From the NCBI RefSeq assembly GCF_017315725.1, contig NZ_JAFLRG010000001.1, positions 1,736,001 to 1,800,000 of the forward strand: 64,000 bases of DNA. Direction: 5' to 3'. The notes under the pieces are model-generated. The model made no database searches. It saw only the letters and a list, made by a program, of their open reading frames with translations, and was not told the origin of the DNA. The position numbers and the translations under genes are program-made. Positions 42,818 through 52,285 of this stretch are shown piece after piece. This stretch comes from Trinickia acidisoli. Its GTDB lineage: Bacteria; Pseudomonadota; Gammaproteobacteria; Burkholderiales; Burkholderiaceae. Every line of letters begins with the position of its first letter. Position 1 is the stretch's first letter.

Positions 42818-43543
42818 ATGCAGCACCGATATTTTGCCCAGGCTTGTACGCGCGTCGTCGCCGGGATGTTCATTGGCGTGTTGATGACGGCAGCAAACGG
42901 CGCGTTTGCAGACGAAACGAACAATTCGCAGCAAATCGCTTCTCCCACTCCGGCTCAGATCGAGTCGGAAGTCTCGTCCTCTTCCCTCGCTTCCGCTTTG
43001 CCTGCGCAGTCGACCAACGAAACGACCCCGAGCGGCCGTGCCAAGGCGTTCCTGTCGGGAATGGCGGGTAAGGCCGGTGATGTCGTCGTGGGCGCACTGA
43101 ACATGATCGGCGTGCGCTACCGCTGGGGTGGCAGCTCGCCGGACTCAGGGCTCGATTGCAGCGGTTTCGTGCGCTACGTATTCCAAGACACGCTCGGTTT
43201 GGCGCTGCCGCGCCGCGCCGAGGAAATGAGTCGCGTCGGAGAGAAGGTCAGATTGGCCGACCTGAAGCCGGGCGATCTCGTGTTCTTCAATACGATGCGC
43301 CGCACGTTCTCGCACGTTGGCATCTACATCGGCGGCAACAAGTTCGTGCATTCTCCGTCCACGGGCAGCACGATCCGCGTCGACGATCTCGACGACAGCT
43401 ACTGGGAAAAGCACTTTACGGGCGCACGCCGGATCGAAACTCAGTTTCCGGGCCAGGCTGACGATTTGCGCAAGCGCGTGAGTGCAACGCTCGGCGTCGA
43501 CGGCAACGCCCGCGGCGAAGCGAGCAGCATCGGTAGCAATTGA
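42818..43543 (+). CDS. NlpC/P60 cell-wall peptidase
   Basis: This 241-aa exported peptidase has a signal peptide (VVAGMFIGVLMTAANGAFA) followed by about 70 linker residues. The C40 catalytic domain (90-205) shows GVRYRWGGSSPDSGLDCSGF with the nucleophile Cys, then LKPGDLVFFN, SHVGIYIG with the His, and FVHSPSTG with the third residue. It likely cuts the peptide stem of peptidoglycan (gamma-D-Glu-diaminopimelate bond). It is monocistronic, with a terminator downstream. Confidence 0.93.
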   Translation: MQHRYFAQACTRVVAGMFIGVLMTAANGAFADETNNSQQIASPTPAQIESEVSSSSLASALPAQSTNETTPSGRAKAFLSGMAGKAGDVVVGALNMIGVRYRWGGSSPDSGLDCSGFVRYVFQDTLGLALPRRAEEMSRVGEKVRLADLKPGDLVFFNTMRRTFSHVGIYIGGNKFVHSPSTGSTIRVDDLDDSYWEKHFTGARRIETQFPGQADDLRKRVSATLGVDGNARGEASSIGSN

Positions 43544-43567
43544 CGTGATTTGCGCTTGATCCCGTGA

Positions 43568-43614
43568 TTGATCTCCGCAGTTGATCTCCGCAGTTGATCT
43601 CCGCAGTTGATCTC
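43568..43614 (+). repeat. 13-bp tandem repeat, three copies
   Basis: TTGATCTCCGCAG is repeated at 43568, 43581 and 43594, with a partial fourth unit. It lies between the peptidase stop and its terminator. It is probably a slippage product, with no clear function. Confidence 0.85.
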
Positions 43615-43641
43615 GTTTCATAGCGGGTCGCGGCTGAAAAC

Positions 43642-43680
43642 AACGACCCGATCAGCGTAAGTCGATCGGGTCGTTTCGAT
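43642..43680. terminator. terminator hairpin after NlpC/P60 gene
   Basis: ACGACCCGATC and GATCGGGTCGT form a perfect stem followed by TTTCG. A second hairpin (AAGCCCGCTTCGAGCGGGCTT) at 43699 serves the convergent patatin-like gene. Confidence 0.75.
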
Positions 43681-43698
43681 TAGGCCGATCGTCTCATC

Positions 43699-43720
43699 AA
43701 GCCCGCTTCGAGCGGGCTTT
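43699..43720 (-). terminator. terminator hairpin after patatin-like gene
   Basis: An inverted repeat AGCCCGCTTCGAGCGGGCT lies 50 bp beyond the patatin-like stop codon on the reverse strand. It has a short T-poor tail, so strength is uncertain. Confidence 0.55.
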
Positions 43721-43769
43721 GGCTTTCTGCTTTTCGTTTTCGTCGTAGCCGGCGCCGGCGCCAAACCGT

Positions 43770-44747
43770 TCAAGCTGCGGCGGCCGTTCCTGCGCGCCGC
43801 TCGGCGAGTTTGCGTTCCAACTCGCCGTACAGCCGAGCAACAGCCGATTCACCGGCGAGAATCGCTTCGTTGCGTTGACTGAAATCGGCACCGCTCATCG
43901 CCGCGAGGTTGGGGCGAATCACGAAATCGGCGTATTTCTCGAGCTCATAGGTCTTGATCGTTTGGCCCATGATCGTGAACGTTTGCAGCAGTACGTCGAA
44001 TGAGTTCTGCGTCAGCGCGGTTTCCGGATCGGCCGAGATGTCGACGGCAATGACGAAGTCGGCGCCCATCTTGCGCGCGAACGAGGCCGGCACAGGGCTC
44101 ACGAGTCCGCCGTCCACGTACTCGTGCCCGGCGATCTTGACCGGTTCGAAGATGGACGGAACGCTGCACGACGCCCGCACCGCGATGCCGGTATCGCCGC
44201 GCTGAAAGAGAATCGGCTGGCCGCTGCGCAGATCGGTGGCGACGATGCCGAGCGGCTTCACCATTTTTTCGATCGGCCGATCGTGCAGCGTCGAATCGAC
44301 GTAGTGCTGCAAGGCGACGCCTTGCAGGAAACCGCGCGTGCGAAACGGCATGGCCCAATCGCTGATGGATGCTTGATCCATCGTCAGTGCCAACTTATTG
44401 ATTTGCAGGCCCGTCATGCCCGAGGCGTAAAGCGCGCCGACGACGGAGCCCGCGCTCGTGCCGCAGACGAGGTCGATCTGCAGCCCGCGCGCTTCGAGCG
44501 CCTTGATGACGCCGATATGGGCGAAGCCGCGCGCGGCGCCGCCGCCGAGCGCGAGCCCGATGCGAAGCGGTCTTGGCGGCACGGCCGGCGGCTGGGCCGG
44601 TGCAACCGAAGCGACCGGGCGGGTCGTGGGCGAGGCGCAGGCCGCGAGTAGGGCCGAGGCGCAAACGACGGAAAATCCGCGGCGAGTGAGGCGAGGGGAA
44701 GACGGTTTCAACGGTATCTCCGGCCGCGCGCCGAGCGGGGCGCGCAT
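43770..44747 (-). CDS. patatin-like phospholipase, predicted lipoprotein
   Basis: This is a 325-aa protein if the ATG at 44747 is used; the frame is open to 44813. A Tat-like RRGFSVVCASALLAACAS segment contains a lipobox (LLAAC), so the protein is probably a lipoprotein. The patatin domain (about 65-265) has the oxyanion loop LGGGAARGFAHIG, the nucleophile GTSAGS and the dyad Asp in DGGLVSPVP. It is close to the RssA/NTE bacterial group that hydrolyses phospholipids. It is divergent from gltX. Confidence 0.88.
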   Translation of the reverse strand: MRAPLGARPEIPLKPSSPRLTRRGFSVVCASALLAACASPTTRPVASVAPAQPPAVPPRPLRIGLALGGGAARGFAHIGVIKALEARGLQIDLVCGTSAGSVVGALYASGMTGLQINKLALTMDQASISDWAMPFRTRGFLQGVALQHYVDSTLHDRPIEKMVKPLGIVATDLRSGQPILFQRGDTGIAVRASCSVPSIFEPVKIAGHEYVDGGLVSPVPASFARKMGADFVIAVDISADPETALTQNSFDVLLQTFTIMGQTIKTYELEKYADFVIRPNLAAMSGADFSQRNEAILAGESAVARLYGELERKLAERRAGTAAAA

Positions 44748-44975
44748 CGATGCGCCGGGCTCGGATCGGCACCGCCCCGGCACGCCGCGCGCAAGGCGGC
44801 GCGCGCACATCATACGGCAAAGCGATTGGGCGCAGCTTGCGCGGGGCTTACTCGGCGCGGTGCGCTCGGCACCGGGCGGGCCGCGAGGCGCCGGTTATAA
44901 TTGCCGTCTATTTTCCGTTCGCTCTACGGCATGCCGTCCACGCGCCTGCCTGCCCTCGAACCATCGACGCTACCT

Positions 44976-46385
44976 ATGACCACCGTTCGTACCCGTTTCG
45001 CTCCGAGCCCCACTGGTTTCATCCACCTCGGCAACATCCGCTCCGCGCTCTACCCGTGGGCGTTCGCGCGCAAGATGAAAGGCACGTTCATCCTGCGGAT
45101 CGAGGATACCGACGTGGAGCGCTCGACGTCCGAATCGGTCGACGCGATTCTCGAAGGCATGGCGTGGCTCGGCCTCGACTTCGACGAAGGCCCGTTCTAT
45201 CAGATGCAGCGCATGGACCGCTATCGCGAGGTCGTTGAGCAGATGCTCGAGCAAGGCCTCGCGTATCGCTGCTATATGTCGGTCGAAGAGCTCGATGCGT
45301 TGCGCGAGCGGCAACGCGAGGCCGGCGAGAAGCCGCGCTACGACGGCACTTGGCGCCCCGAGCCCGGCAAGACCTTGCCGACGCCGCCGGCCGGCATCGA
45401 GCCCGTGATCCGCTTCAAGAATCCGCTGACGGGCGTGGTCGCTTGGGACGACGCGGTCAAGGGCCCTGTCGAAATCTCGAACGACGAACTCGACGATCTC
45501 GTCATCGCGCGCCCTGACGGCACGCCGACCTACAACTTCTGCGTCGTCGTCGACGATCTCGACATGCGTATCACGCACGTGATTCGCGGCGACGATCACG
45601 TGAACAACACGCCGCGCCAGATCAACATCTTGCGCGCGCTCGGCGGGCAGACGCCGGTCTATGCGCATTTGCCGACCGTGCTCAACGAAGCGGGCGAGAA
45701 GATGAGCAAGCGGCACGGCGCGATGAGCGTGACGGGTTATCGCGATGCCGGCTATTTGCCCGAAGCGGTGCTCAACTATCTCGCGCGCCTCGGTTGGTCG
45801 CACGGCGATGCCGAGATCTTTTCGCGCGAACAGTTCATCGAGTGGTTCAACCTGGAGCATCTGGGCAAGTCGCCGGCTCAGTACGATCACAACAAGCTGA
45901 ACTGGCTGAACAACCACTACATCAAGGAAGCCGACGGTGCGCGGCTCGCGCAGTTGGCCAAGCCGTTCTTGGCGGCGCTCGGCATCGACGAGGCGGCGCT
46001 CGCCCAGGGGCCCGATGCGGCGTCGGTCGTCGCGCTGATGAAGGACCGCGCCACGACGATCAAAGAGATTGCCGAGAACGCGGCGATGTTCTACCGCACG
46101 CCGGCGCCGGAGCCCGAGGCACTCGAGCAGCATGTGACCGATGCGGTGCGGCCCGCGCTCGCGGAACTCGTCGATGCGCTGCGCGCTTGTGAGTGGACGA
46201 AGGAGGGCATCTCGGCCGCGCTGAAGGCAACGCTCGCTGCGCATAAGCTCAAGATGCCGCAACTCGCCATGCCCGTGCGTTTGCTCGTTGCCGGTACAAC
46301 CCATACGCCGTCGATCGACGCCGTGCTCGTATTGTTCGGTCGCGAGCGCGTCGTGAGTCGGATCGGCGCGGCGTTGAGTGCTTGA
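44976..46385 (+). CDS. gltX: GltX, glutamyl-tRNA synthetase
   Basis: This 469-aa class I synthetase charges tRNA-Glu. The ATG at 44976 begins [20 protein letters not shown], which contains the HIGH-type motif (HLGN). The KMSKS loop is [12 protein letters not shown]. The C-terminal anticodon-binding region is complete. Length is normal. A possible TATAAT -10 box lies at 44896, about 75 bp upstream. tRNA-Ala, tRNA-Glu and tRNA-Asp genes follow downstream. Confidence 0.97.
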   Translation: MTTVRTRFAPSPTGFIHLGNIRSALYPWAFARKMKGTFILRIEDTDVERSTSESVDAILEGMAWLGLDFDEGPFYQMQRMDRYREVVEQMLEQGLAYRCYMSVEELDALRERQREAGEKPRYDGTWRPEPGKTLPTPPAGIEPVIRFKNPLTGVVAWDDAVKGPVEISNDELDDLVIARPDGTPTYNFCVVVDDLDMRITHVIRGDDHVNNTPRQINILRALGGQTPVYAHLPTVLNEAGEKMSKRHGAMSVTGYRDAGYLPEAVLNYLARLGWSHGDAEIFSREQFIEWFNLEHLGKSPAQYDHNKLNWLNNHYIKEADGARLAQLAKPFLAALGIDEAALAQGPDAASVVALMKDRATTIKEIAENAAMFYRTPAPEPEALEQHVTDAVRPALAELVDALRACEWTKEGISAALKATLAAHKLKMPQLAMPVRLLVAGTTHTPSIDAVLVLFGRERVVSRIGAALSA

Positions 46386-46400
46386 CGTTGGACGTTGGAC

Positions 46401-46436
46401 GGTTCGGGTTGGCTCGGGTTGGCTCGGGTTGGCTCG
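46401..46436 (+). repeat. 10-bp tandem repeat after gltX
   Basis: GGCTCGGGTT recurs with a 10-bp period about three and a half times just after the gltX stop; a 9-bp repeat GACGTTGGA-like unit precedes it. No function is evident. Confidence 0.8.
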
Positions 46437-46496
46437 ATAATCGAGCGGACTCGATTCGTCGTCTCGCGGAAAATGCAGAAAGATCGACGAAGGGTA

Positions 46497-46525
46497 TTTA
46501 CAAGCCGTGAAGGGGCCTATAGAAT
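46497..46525 (+). promoter_or_regulatory. sigma-70 promoter of tRNA-Ala
   Basis: TTTACA and TAGAAT are separated by 17 bp and end about 19 bp before the tRNA. Confidence 0.6.
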
Positions 46526-46543
46526 CTCGTTTCTGTTCTGCAA

Positions 46544-46619
<76 letters not shown>

Positions 46620-46636
46620 AACATCGCAGACAGCCT

Positions 46637-46670
46637 AAAGAAAAGCTCTGGTTTTCCAGGGCTTTTTCTT
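46637..46670 (+). terminator. terminator after tRNA-Ala
   Basis: AAGCTCTGG and CCAGGGCTT pair around TTTT, followed by TTTCTTTTT. The remaining gap to 46960 holds nothing I recognise. Confidence 0.75.
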
Positions 46671-46960
46671 TTTCCGGCTTCGCCAACGTATACGCGCGTT
46701 GCGCAGTTTTCGTCGCCGTGGCGTTCGGTTCGAAGTGAGAGAAGCGATAGCGACATGACGGCTAGCGGTGGTATTCGAGCGCTCGGTGGTGCGGCGCGGC
46801 CGCAATCGTCGCTAAGCAAAATTGCTTGCGAAGCTGCGTGAGGCGTGCGTATAATACGAGGCTCCGCTGTTCGAGCGAACGCGTGTAGCTTTATATTGCG
46901 CGGCATGGCCGGTGGGTGATTGCGAAGTGCTTTCGAAGCGCAGTGTTTGAAAGAAAAAAC

Positions 46961-46989
46961 TTCACAACCACCGATTGGCGAGTTAGAAT
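46961..46989 (+). promoter_or_regulatory. sigma-70 promoter of tRNA-Glu/tRNA-Asp
   Basis: TTCACA and TAGAAT are 17 bp apart, as in the tRNA-Ala promoter, and lie 58 bp upstream of tRNA-Glu. Confidence 0.55.
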
Positions 46990-47046
46990 GGCGTTCTTCG
47001 CTGTTGACGAAAGTTAAAAGCGAGAAGCAAGAAGTGAAAAGATTTT

Positions 47047-47122
47047 GTCCCCTTCGTCTAGAGGCCTAGGACATCACCCTTTCACGGTGAGTACAGGGGT
47101 TCGAATCCCCTAGGGGACGCCA
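47047..47122 (+). tRNA. tRNA-Glu (anticodon TTC)
   Basis: This is a 76-nt cloverleaf. GTCCCCT pairs with AGGGGAC, the anticodon loop is CTTTCAC between ACC and GGT, the T arm is GGGGTTCGAATCCCC, and GCCA is at the 3' end. Confidence 0.97.
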
Positions 47123-47199
47123 AACATCGTGGCGCTTCGGAATGAAGCGCTTTAGCTTGCAAGTTGAGGTCGGCGCTCGCGAGTTCGATGGGAAGCTAT

Positions 47200-47276
47200 G
47201 GAGTGGTAGTTCAGTTGGTTAGAATACCGGCCTGTCACGCCGGGGGTCGCGGGTTCGAGTCCCGTCCACTCCGCCA
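47200..47276 (+). tRNA. tRNA-Asp (anticodon GTC)
   Basis: This is a 77-nt cloverleaf. GGAGTGG pairs with CCACTCC, the anticodon stem is CCGGC/GCCGG with loop CTGTCAC, the T arm is CGGGTTCGAGTCCCG, and the 3' end is GCCA. It is probably co-transcribed with tRNA-Glu 77 bp upstream. Confidence 0.97.
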
Positions 47277-47280
47277 AATA

Positions 47281-47316
47281 AAAGCCCGTTCGAACTAGGT
47301 TCGAGCGGGCTTTTTT
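47281..47316 (+). terminator. terminator after tRNA-Asp
   Basis: AAAGCCCGTTCGAAC and GTTCGAGCGGGCTTT form a long stem followed by TTTTTT. Confidence 0.85.
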
Positions 47317-47460
47317 CTTATGTTCGCCCGATGGCTCGCCCCACGCGAGTGGATTCGTTCGTCGGCGTGGCCGCGTTTTCGCGCGAGGTCGGACAATCCG
47401 CCATTGCAAGACGCGCCATGCTGCCTTACTGTAATCGCGAGTTCCTTCGTTCCGCCTACG

Positions 47461-47940
47461 ATGTTCGATCCGACCGACGCGCCGTTGCATTGTGCGCCAT
47501 CGCCGTTTCACCTTCGCGAAGCGTCGATGAGCGATTTCGCCTTTGGTGAGGCGCTCACGCGTACCAATATGGGCCGCTATTACGAGCGTCATCGATTGGC
47601 TTGGCGAGCCGACCTCTTTCTTGCGAGTTGGCAGGAATCGGAAAACTTCATCCTCGAAAGCGACCAAGAGCCGATCGGCTTGCTACGCCTCACCGAGGAG
47701 GGGGATTCGCTGCACGTTCGCGACGTGCAGATCGCCGAGCGTCATCGCGGCCAAGGCGCGGGGACGTTCCTGCTCGAAACTTCGCACCGCTGGGCGCGCG
47801 AGCGGGGGCTGCACGAGCTTCAGTTGCGCGTGTTCGTCGATAATCCCGCGGCACGGCTCTACTTGCGGATGGGGTATCGGCTGGCCGGCCCTCGGCTCGC
47901 TCAATTGGGTGCCATTCGCCATATGACGCGGCGCGTTTGA
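47461..47940 (+). CDS. GNAT family N-acetyltransferase
   Basis: This protein has 159 aa from the ATG at 47461; the ATG at about 47527 is an alternative. The acetyl-CoA site of GNAT enzymes is seen in LHVRDVQIAERHRGQGAGTFLLETSHRWARE, and motif B in LQLRVFVDNPAARLYLRMGYRL. The acceptor substrate is unknown. It stands alone after the tRNA cluster, convergent with the AraC gene. Confidence 0.85.
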   Translation: MFDPTDAPLHCAPSPFHLREASMSDFAFGEALTRTNMGRYYERHRLAWRADLFLASWQESENFILESDQEPIGLLRLTEEGDSLHVRDVQIAERHRGQGAGTFLLETSHRWARERGLHELQLRVFVDNPAARLYLRMGYRLAGPRLAQLGAIRHMTRRV

Positions 47941-47977
47941 TGCGGCGTCCCCCCGAAGTAAAGAGGCCGCGCTTGGA

Positions 47978-48859
47978 TTACATGCCCGCGGAGGACTCGA
48001 GGAGGCCGTCGAAGTCGTCGTCGGCGCTGGCATGTTCGGGCGCCTGTCCACCATCACGCATCATGAAGGCACGCGGGCTTTCGCCGAACGCGCGCCGGAA
48101 CATCGCTGAAAATGCGCTTTGGCTCTGATAGCCGAGCTCGTGTGCGATTTGCGACAGCGCACGGCCGCGGTTCAGCAATGGAATGGCGCGCGCCAGCACC
48201 GCTTGCTGGCGCCACTGCGAAAAGCTCATGCCGAGCTCTTGGCGAAACAGGCGCGCGATCGTACGCGTACTCGCGCCCACGCTCGCGGCCCAGTACTCGA
48301 GCGGGTCGGTGTTGCCGGGATCGGCCAGCAGGGCTTCGCAGAGCGCACGCAATCGCTTCTCGCTCGGCATGGGCACCGACAGCGGCAGCGGCTCGGAGCG
48401 TGTGATCTCGTCGAGTGCGAGTGCGCCGAGGAGCCGCTCACGCGCGGTGTCCAGGCCGTCGGCGTCGAGTGCGGCTATGACTTCACGCAGCAATCCGGAG
48501 ACGTCGACGACACGACATGCGTCGAGCCCTCCCGGCACGACGGACTCGTCGATGTAGAGCGTGCGCAGATACGCATCTTCTATGATGAAGATTTCATGCG
48601 GCACGCGCGGCGGCACCCAAATCGCCCGCGACGGCGGCACCATCCATGTACTGCTTTCGACCGCGACGCGCATCACGCCGCGCGACGCATAGGCGAGCTG
48701 CGCCCACGCGTGCATGTGCAGCGCGATGCGCTCCCCAGCCGGCATCGGCCGGGCGCGCACGCGAATCGGATGAGCGCAGGTAGGCGCGACCCTTGGCGGG
48801 ATGTCGAGGAGGCGCACGCGCGCGGTCGACATAGGCTCGGCGGGTTCGTTCGTGTCCAT
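47978..48859 (-). CDS. AraC family transcription regulator
   Basis: This 293-aa protein has an N-terminal cupin domain (about 30-130; ERIALHMHAWAQLAYASRGVMRV) that binds an effector. The C-terminal double helix-turn-helix is of AraC type (TRTIARLFRQELGMSFSQWRQQ, then ALSQIAHELGYQSQSAFSAMFRRAFGESPRAF). Targets and ligand are not evident from the neighbours. The 337-bp gap upstream (48860-49196) shows no other gene. Confidence 0.9.
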   Translation of the reverse strand: MDTNEPAEPMSTARVRLLDIPPRVAPTCAHPIRVRARPMPAGERIALHMHAWAQLAYASRGVMRVAVESSTWMVPPSRAIWVPPRVPHEIFIIEDAYLRTLYIDESVVPGGLDACRVVDVSGLLREVIAALDADGLDTARERLLGALALDEITRSEPLPLSVPMPSEKRLRALCEALLADPGNTDPLEYWAASVGASTRTIARLFRQELGMSFSQWRQQAVLARAIPLLNRGRALSQIAHELGYQSQSAFSAMFRRAFGESPRAFMMRDGGQAPEHASADDDFDGLLESSAGM

Positions 48860-49196
48860 GGCGAAGGTGCGTTGGCGAAATGAAAGGTGATGCGTATCGG
48901 AGGCAGTCTGTGATCGCTATTGTATGTGCGCGGCACATCGTGCGTTCGGTGTCGGGCGTGCCTGGCCTGCGGCCTTCGCACGCCCGCAAGGGGGGGAAAC
49001 GAGGTGTCCCGCGACGAGGAGGGTTAAGCTCGCCCCTGCTTTATTCGCCATGCATAATGCGTTAGCCGAGCATGGCCGGTACTACGTCAAGTACCGGATC
49101 GCGCTGGGCGCCGAGCGTTCGCCGGCGAAGTCCAAAGTATTGAACCGAGCCATACAACCGGCGACGTGCAATTCCACACAATAAGGACGAGGGCAA

Positions 49197-49628
49197 ATGC
49201 GACACGTGTTCATTTACGGAACCCTGAGAGCGGGCGAGATCAATGACATCGGGCTGGCGGCGGCGCGCCATGGCATCGGCACGCCGCGGCTGATCGGCAG
49301 AGCGGCCGTCGCGGGGCGGCTATACGACTTGGGCGATTATCCGGGGCTCGTGCAGGACGAGACGGCGGGACTCGTGCGCGGCGATGTCTATGAGATCGAC
49401 GAAGCGCTCGTGCCCGTGCTCGACGACATCGAAGGCGTGCACACAGGGACCGACAGCGTGTTCAAATCGCGCGAAGTGACCGCCGCTGTGGGGGACAGTC
49501 CGTTGCGATGCTTTTTCTATCCGATCGACGATGTCTCGGCCATGGGGCGTCCCCGTATCGAGGCAGGCGACTGGGTCAGCTATCGCCTTGCGCGCGACGC
49601 GGTCTCCACGTTGAAGTACGGCCGCTGA
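49197..49628 (+). CDS. gamma-glutamylcyclotransferase-like (GGCT/AIG2) protein
   Basis: This 143-aa protein begins MRHVFIYGTLRAGE, the signature substrate-binding loop (YGTLRxGE) of the GGCT fold. The likely catalytic Glu is in VLDDIEGV. Family members cyclise gamma-glutamyl amines or peptides to 5-oxoproline. A ribosome site (AAGGACGAGGG) precedes the ATG. It stands alone and is convergent with aceB. Confidence 0.85.
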   Translation: MRHVFIYGTLRAGEINDIGLAAARHGIGTPRLIGRAAVAGRLYDLGDYPGLVQDETAGLVRGDVYEIDEALVPVLDDIEGVHTGTDSVFKSREVTAAVGDSPLRCFFYPIDDVSAMGRPRIEAGDWVSYRLARDAVSTLKYGR

Positions 49629-49728
49629 TTCCGCGCCGGAGCGTAATCGAACGCGCCGCGCGCGATCGGCGCGGCAGCATGCTGCGGCCGAGGCATCGCG
49701 CCCGGCCGCGGCACTCGAGACGGCTGGC

Positions 49729-51321
49729 TTACACTTCCTCGTAAAGCGGCAGCGTCAGGAAGTCGGTAAACGTTTCCGACGTCGACATCTTCTCGAAAAT
49801 CTTGGCAGCGCGTTCGTACGATGCCGTATCGCCGCCCACCGCATCCTTCACCTTCGGCAATTCTTCGGCGATCAGCGTGCGCACGAGATCGGCTGTCACT
49901 TTGCGGCCGTCCTCGAGTTTGCCCTTCGGCGAGCGAATCCATTGCCAAACTTGAGAGCGCGAAATCTCCGCTGTCGCCGCATCTTCCATCAGATTGTGAA
50001 TCGGGACGCAGCCGTTGCCGGCGAGCCATGAGCCGAGGTAGTGGACGCCGACGTTGATGTTGTTGCGCAGGCCCGCTTCGGTGATCGGCGCTTCCGGACG
50101 GAAGTCGAGCAAGTCCTTGGCCGTGACTTGCACGTCGTCGCGCTGTTTGGCGATTTGATTGCGCTTGTCGCCGAGCACGCCGACGAACTCTTCCATCGCG
50201 ACCGCCACGAGGCCCGGATGGGCGACCCAGCCGCCGTCGTAGCCGTCGGTCGCATCGCGCTTCTTGTCCGCGCGCACGCCGGCCATCGCTTTTTCATTGG
50301 CGGCCGCATCGCTCTTGCTCGGAATCAGGGCGCTCATGCCGCCGATCGCCGGCGCGTTGCGCTTATGGCAGGTCTTGAGCAACTGCAGCGCGTAAGCGCG
50401 CATGAACGGCACCGTCATCGTGATCTGCGAACGGTCGGCCAGGCAGAACGCCTCGTCGCTCTTGAACTTCTTGATCGCGGAGAAAATGTAGTCCCAACGT
50501 CCCGCATTGAGGCCCGCGCTGTGTTCGCGCAGCTCGTACAGGATTTCGTCCATCTCGAACGCGGCGAGAATCGTCTCGATCAACACCGTCGCGCGAATCG
50601 TCCCGCGCGGCACGCCGACGGCCTCTTGGGCGGCCACGAAGATGTCGTTCCACAGGCGCGCTTCGAGATGGCTCTCCATCTTCGGCAGGTAGAAGTAGGG
50701 GCCGCTACCGCGTGCGATAAGTTCCTTCGCGTTATGGAACAAGAACAGCGCGAAATCGAAAATGCCGCCCGAGACGCGCTGACCGTCCACCGTCACGTGT
50801 TTTTCGTCGAGGTGCCAGCCGCGCGGTCGCACCACGAGCGTGGCGATTTTCTCGTTGAGCCGGTACGTCTTGCCGTTCTGCTCGAGCGAGATCGTGCGGC
50901 GCACGGCATCCTTCAGGTTCAACTGGCCCGTGATCTGGTTATGCCAGTTGGGCGTGTTCGAATCCTCGAAGTCGGTCATGTAGGCGTCCGCGCCCGAGTT
51001 CAGCGCGTTGATGATCATCTTGCGCTCGACAGGGCCCGTGATCTCGACGCGACGGCATTCGAGGTCTTTCGGCAGCGGCGCGATCTTCCAATCGCCTTCG
51101 CGCACGGCCTTCGTCTGTGCGAGGAAATCGGGGCGCTCGCCGGCATCGAGCCGCTGCGTACGCTCGGCGCGTGCTTGCAGCAGTTCGCGGCGGCGCGCTT
51201 CGAACGCGCGGTGCAGATCGGCGACGAGCTTGAGCGCGTCAGGCGTCAGAATCGTTTCGAAGCCGGGCTCGATGGCGCCGGTGATTTGCATACCTTGGGG
51301 CAACGACAGCGTGTTCGCCAT
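49729..51321 (-). CDS. aceB: AceB, malate synthase A
   Basis: This 530-aa enzyme condenses glyoxylate with acetyl-CoA in the glyoxylate shunt. It has the isoform A length. Characteristic segments are TGPVERKMIINALNSGADAYMTDFEDSNTP, with metal ligands nearby, RPRGWHLDEKHV, GTIRATVLIETILAAFEMDEIL and the C-terminal WVAHPGLV, followed by NINVGVHYLGSWLAGNGCVPI. A purine-rich GGAGATC ribosome site is present. Isocitrate lyase lies 2.6 kb away, with a HAD hydrolase, a LysR and a USP gene between. Confidence 0.97.
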   Translation of the reverse strand: MANTLSLPQGMQITGAIEPGFETILTPDALKLVADLHRAFEARRRELLQARAERTQRLDAGERPDFLAQTKAVREGDWKIAPLPKDLECRRVEITGPVERKMIINALNSGADAYMTDFEDSNTPNWHNQITGQLNLKDAVRRTISLEQNGKTYRLNEKIATLVVRPRGWHLDEKHVTVDGQRVSGGIFDFALFLFHNAKELIARGSGPYFYLPKMESHLEARLWNDIFVAAQEAVGVPRGTIRATVLIETILAAFEMDEILYELREHSAGLNAGRWDYIFSAIKKFKSDEAFCLADRSQITMTVPFMRAYALQLLKTCHKRNAPAIGGMSALIPSKSDAAANEKAMAGVRADKKRDATDGYDGGWVAHPGLVAVAMEEFVGVLGDKRNQIAKQRDDVQVTAKDLLDFRPEAPITEAGLRNNINVGVHYLGSWLAGNGCVPIHNLMEDAATAEISRSQVWQWIRSPKGKLEDGRKVTADLVRTLIAEELPKVKDAVGGDTASYERAAKIFEKMSTSETFTDFLTLPLYEEV

Positions 51322-51405
51322 GGAAAGATCTCCTTTGGTCGGTCAAATGGCAAAAATACTGCGACGGCCTCGCACGCCGGGCTGTGGCGCGCGAGGCCGA
51401 ACGCT

Positions 51406-52146
51406 TCAATCCTTTTCGGTCAGCGCGAGCGTTTTGACGAATTCGACGAGGTCGGCCATGCCGGTGCCGATACCGCGCGGTTTCGATTCCAACTCTTCGA
51501 GCGGCGCTCCCGCTCGATTGATCCAAAACGTTGTGTAGCCGAACCAGCCTGCCCCCGCTACGTCCCAGCCGTTCGACGAGACGAAGACGATTTCGCGCGC
51601 GCTCGCGTCGAACGCGCGCGTGCCCAGTGCATAGGCGGCGGGAGCGGGTTTGTAGGCGTGCACCGTGTGCACGGACAGCACGTGATCGAACAGGTCGGCG
51701 ATGCCGGCGCTCTTGACGGCAACATCGAGCATGCCCGGATTGCCGTTCGACAGGATGCCGAGGCCCAGCGTGTGAGTGCCGGACGCCGCGCCGTATTCGC
51801 GCAGCGCGCGCAGTGCCGGTGCCGTGTCGGGAAATGCGGAAAGGCAGGCGTACTGATCCATGAGGCGCTTCTCGCCGGCGGCGTCGAGCGGTAGGCGCAA
51901 ACGACGCGCCGCGTGGCGCAACGCATCGAGCGTGACGTCCCAGAACGGCTTGTAGTGCGAGCCGTTCGGATCGGCCAGTGTACGCAATTGCGAGTATTCG
52001 ATCTGCTTCAGGCGCCAAAGCTGCGAGAGCGCGTCGCCTTGCCCAGGGAACAGTTGCTCAGCCGCGGCAACCACCGAATGAACGTCGAACAGCGTGCCGT
52101 ATGCATCGAACAGCACCGCTTTAGGAAAACGTCGTGACGAGGTCAT
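51406..52146 (-). CDS. haloacid dehalogenase type II-like hydrolase
   Basis: This protein has 246 aa from the ATG at 52146. HAD motif I is KAVLFDAYGTLFDV (nucleophile Asp), motif II is LGILSNGN, the Lys is in VHAYKPAPAAY, and motif IV is EIVFVSSNGWDVAGA. The SSNGWD segment is typical of 2-haloacid dehalogenases, which remove halogen from short 2-halo acids by an ester mechanism. The true substrate may differ. It reads toward aceB and is divergent from the LysR gene. Confidence 0.9.
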   Translation of the reverse strand: MTSSRRFPKAVLFDAYGTLFDVHSVVAAAEQLFPGQGDALSQLWRLKQIEYSQLRTLADPNGSHYKPFWDVTLDALRHAARRLRLPLDAAGEKRLMDQYACLSAFPDTAPALRALREYGAASGTHTLGLGILSNGNPGMLDVAVKSAGIADLFDHVLSVHTVHAYKPAPAAYALGTRAFDASAREIVFVSSNGWDVAGAGWFGYTTFWINRAGAPLEELESKPRGIGTGMADLVEFVKTLALTEKD

Positions 52147-52285
52147 GGCCAAGGACTCCTGCTCTAAAGGTCCGGAACACATTCTATTTGTGACTTGGCT
52201 GGTCAAAAAAGACCCTAGTCGTCATTTTATCTTTGACTTTTTGATACATAATCTACCGATCGATCGTTTTTCAAAGGGCTGTTGC

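Noticed and set aside
43568..43614. CRISPR array
   Set aside because: The 13-bp units are directly adjacent without spacers; no CRISPR-like array or cas gene was seen anywhere in the window.
50041..51894. 617-codon open frame antisense to malate synthase
   Set aside because: It is a shadow of aceB and crosses the intergenic region into the HAD gene.
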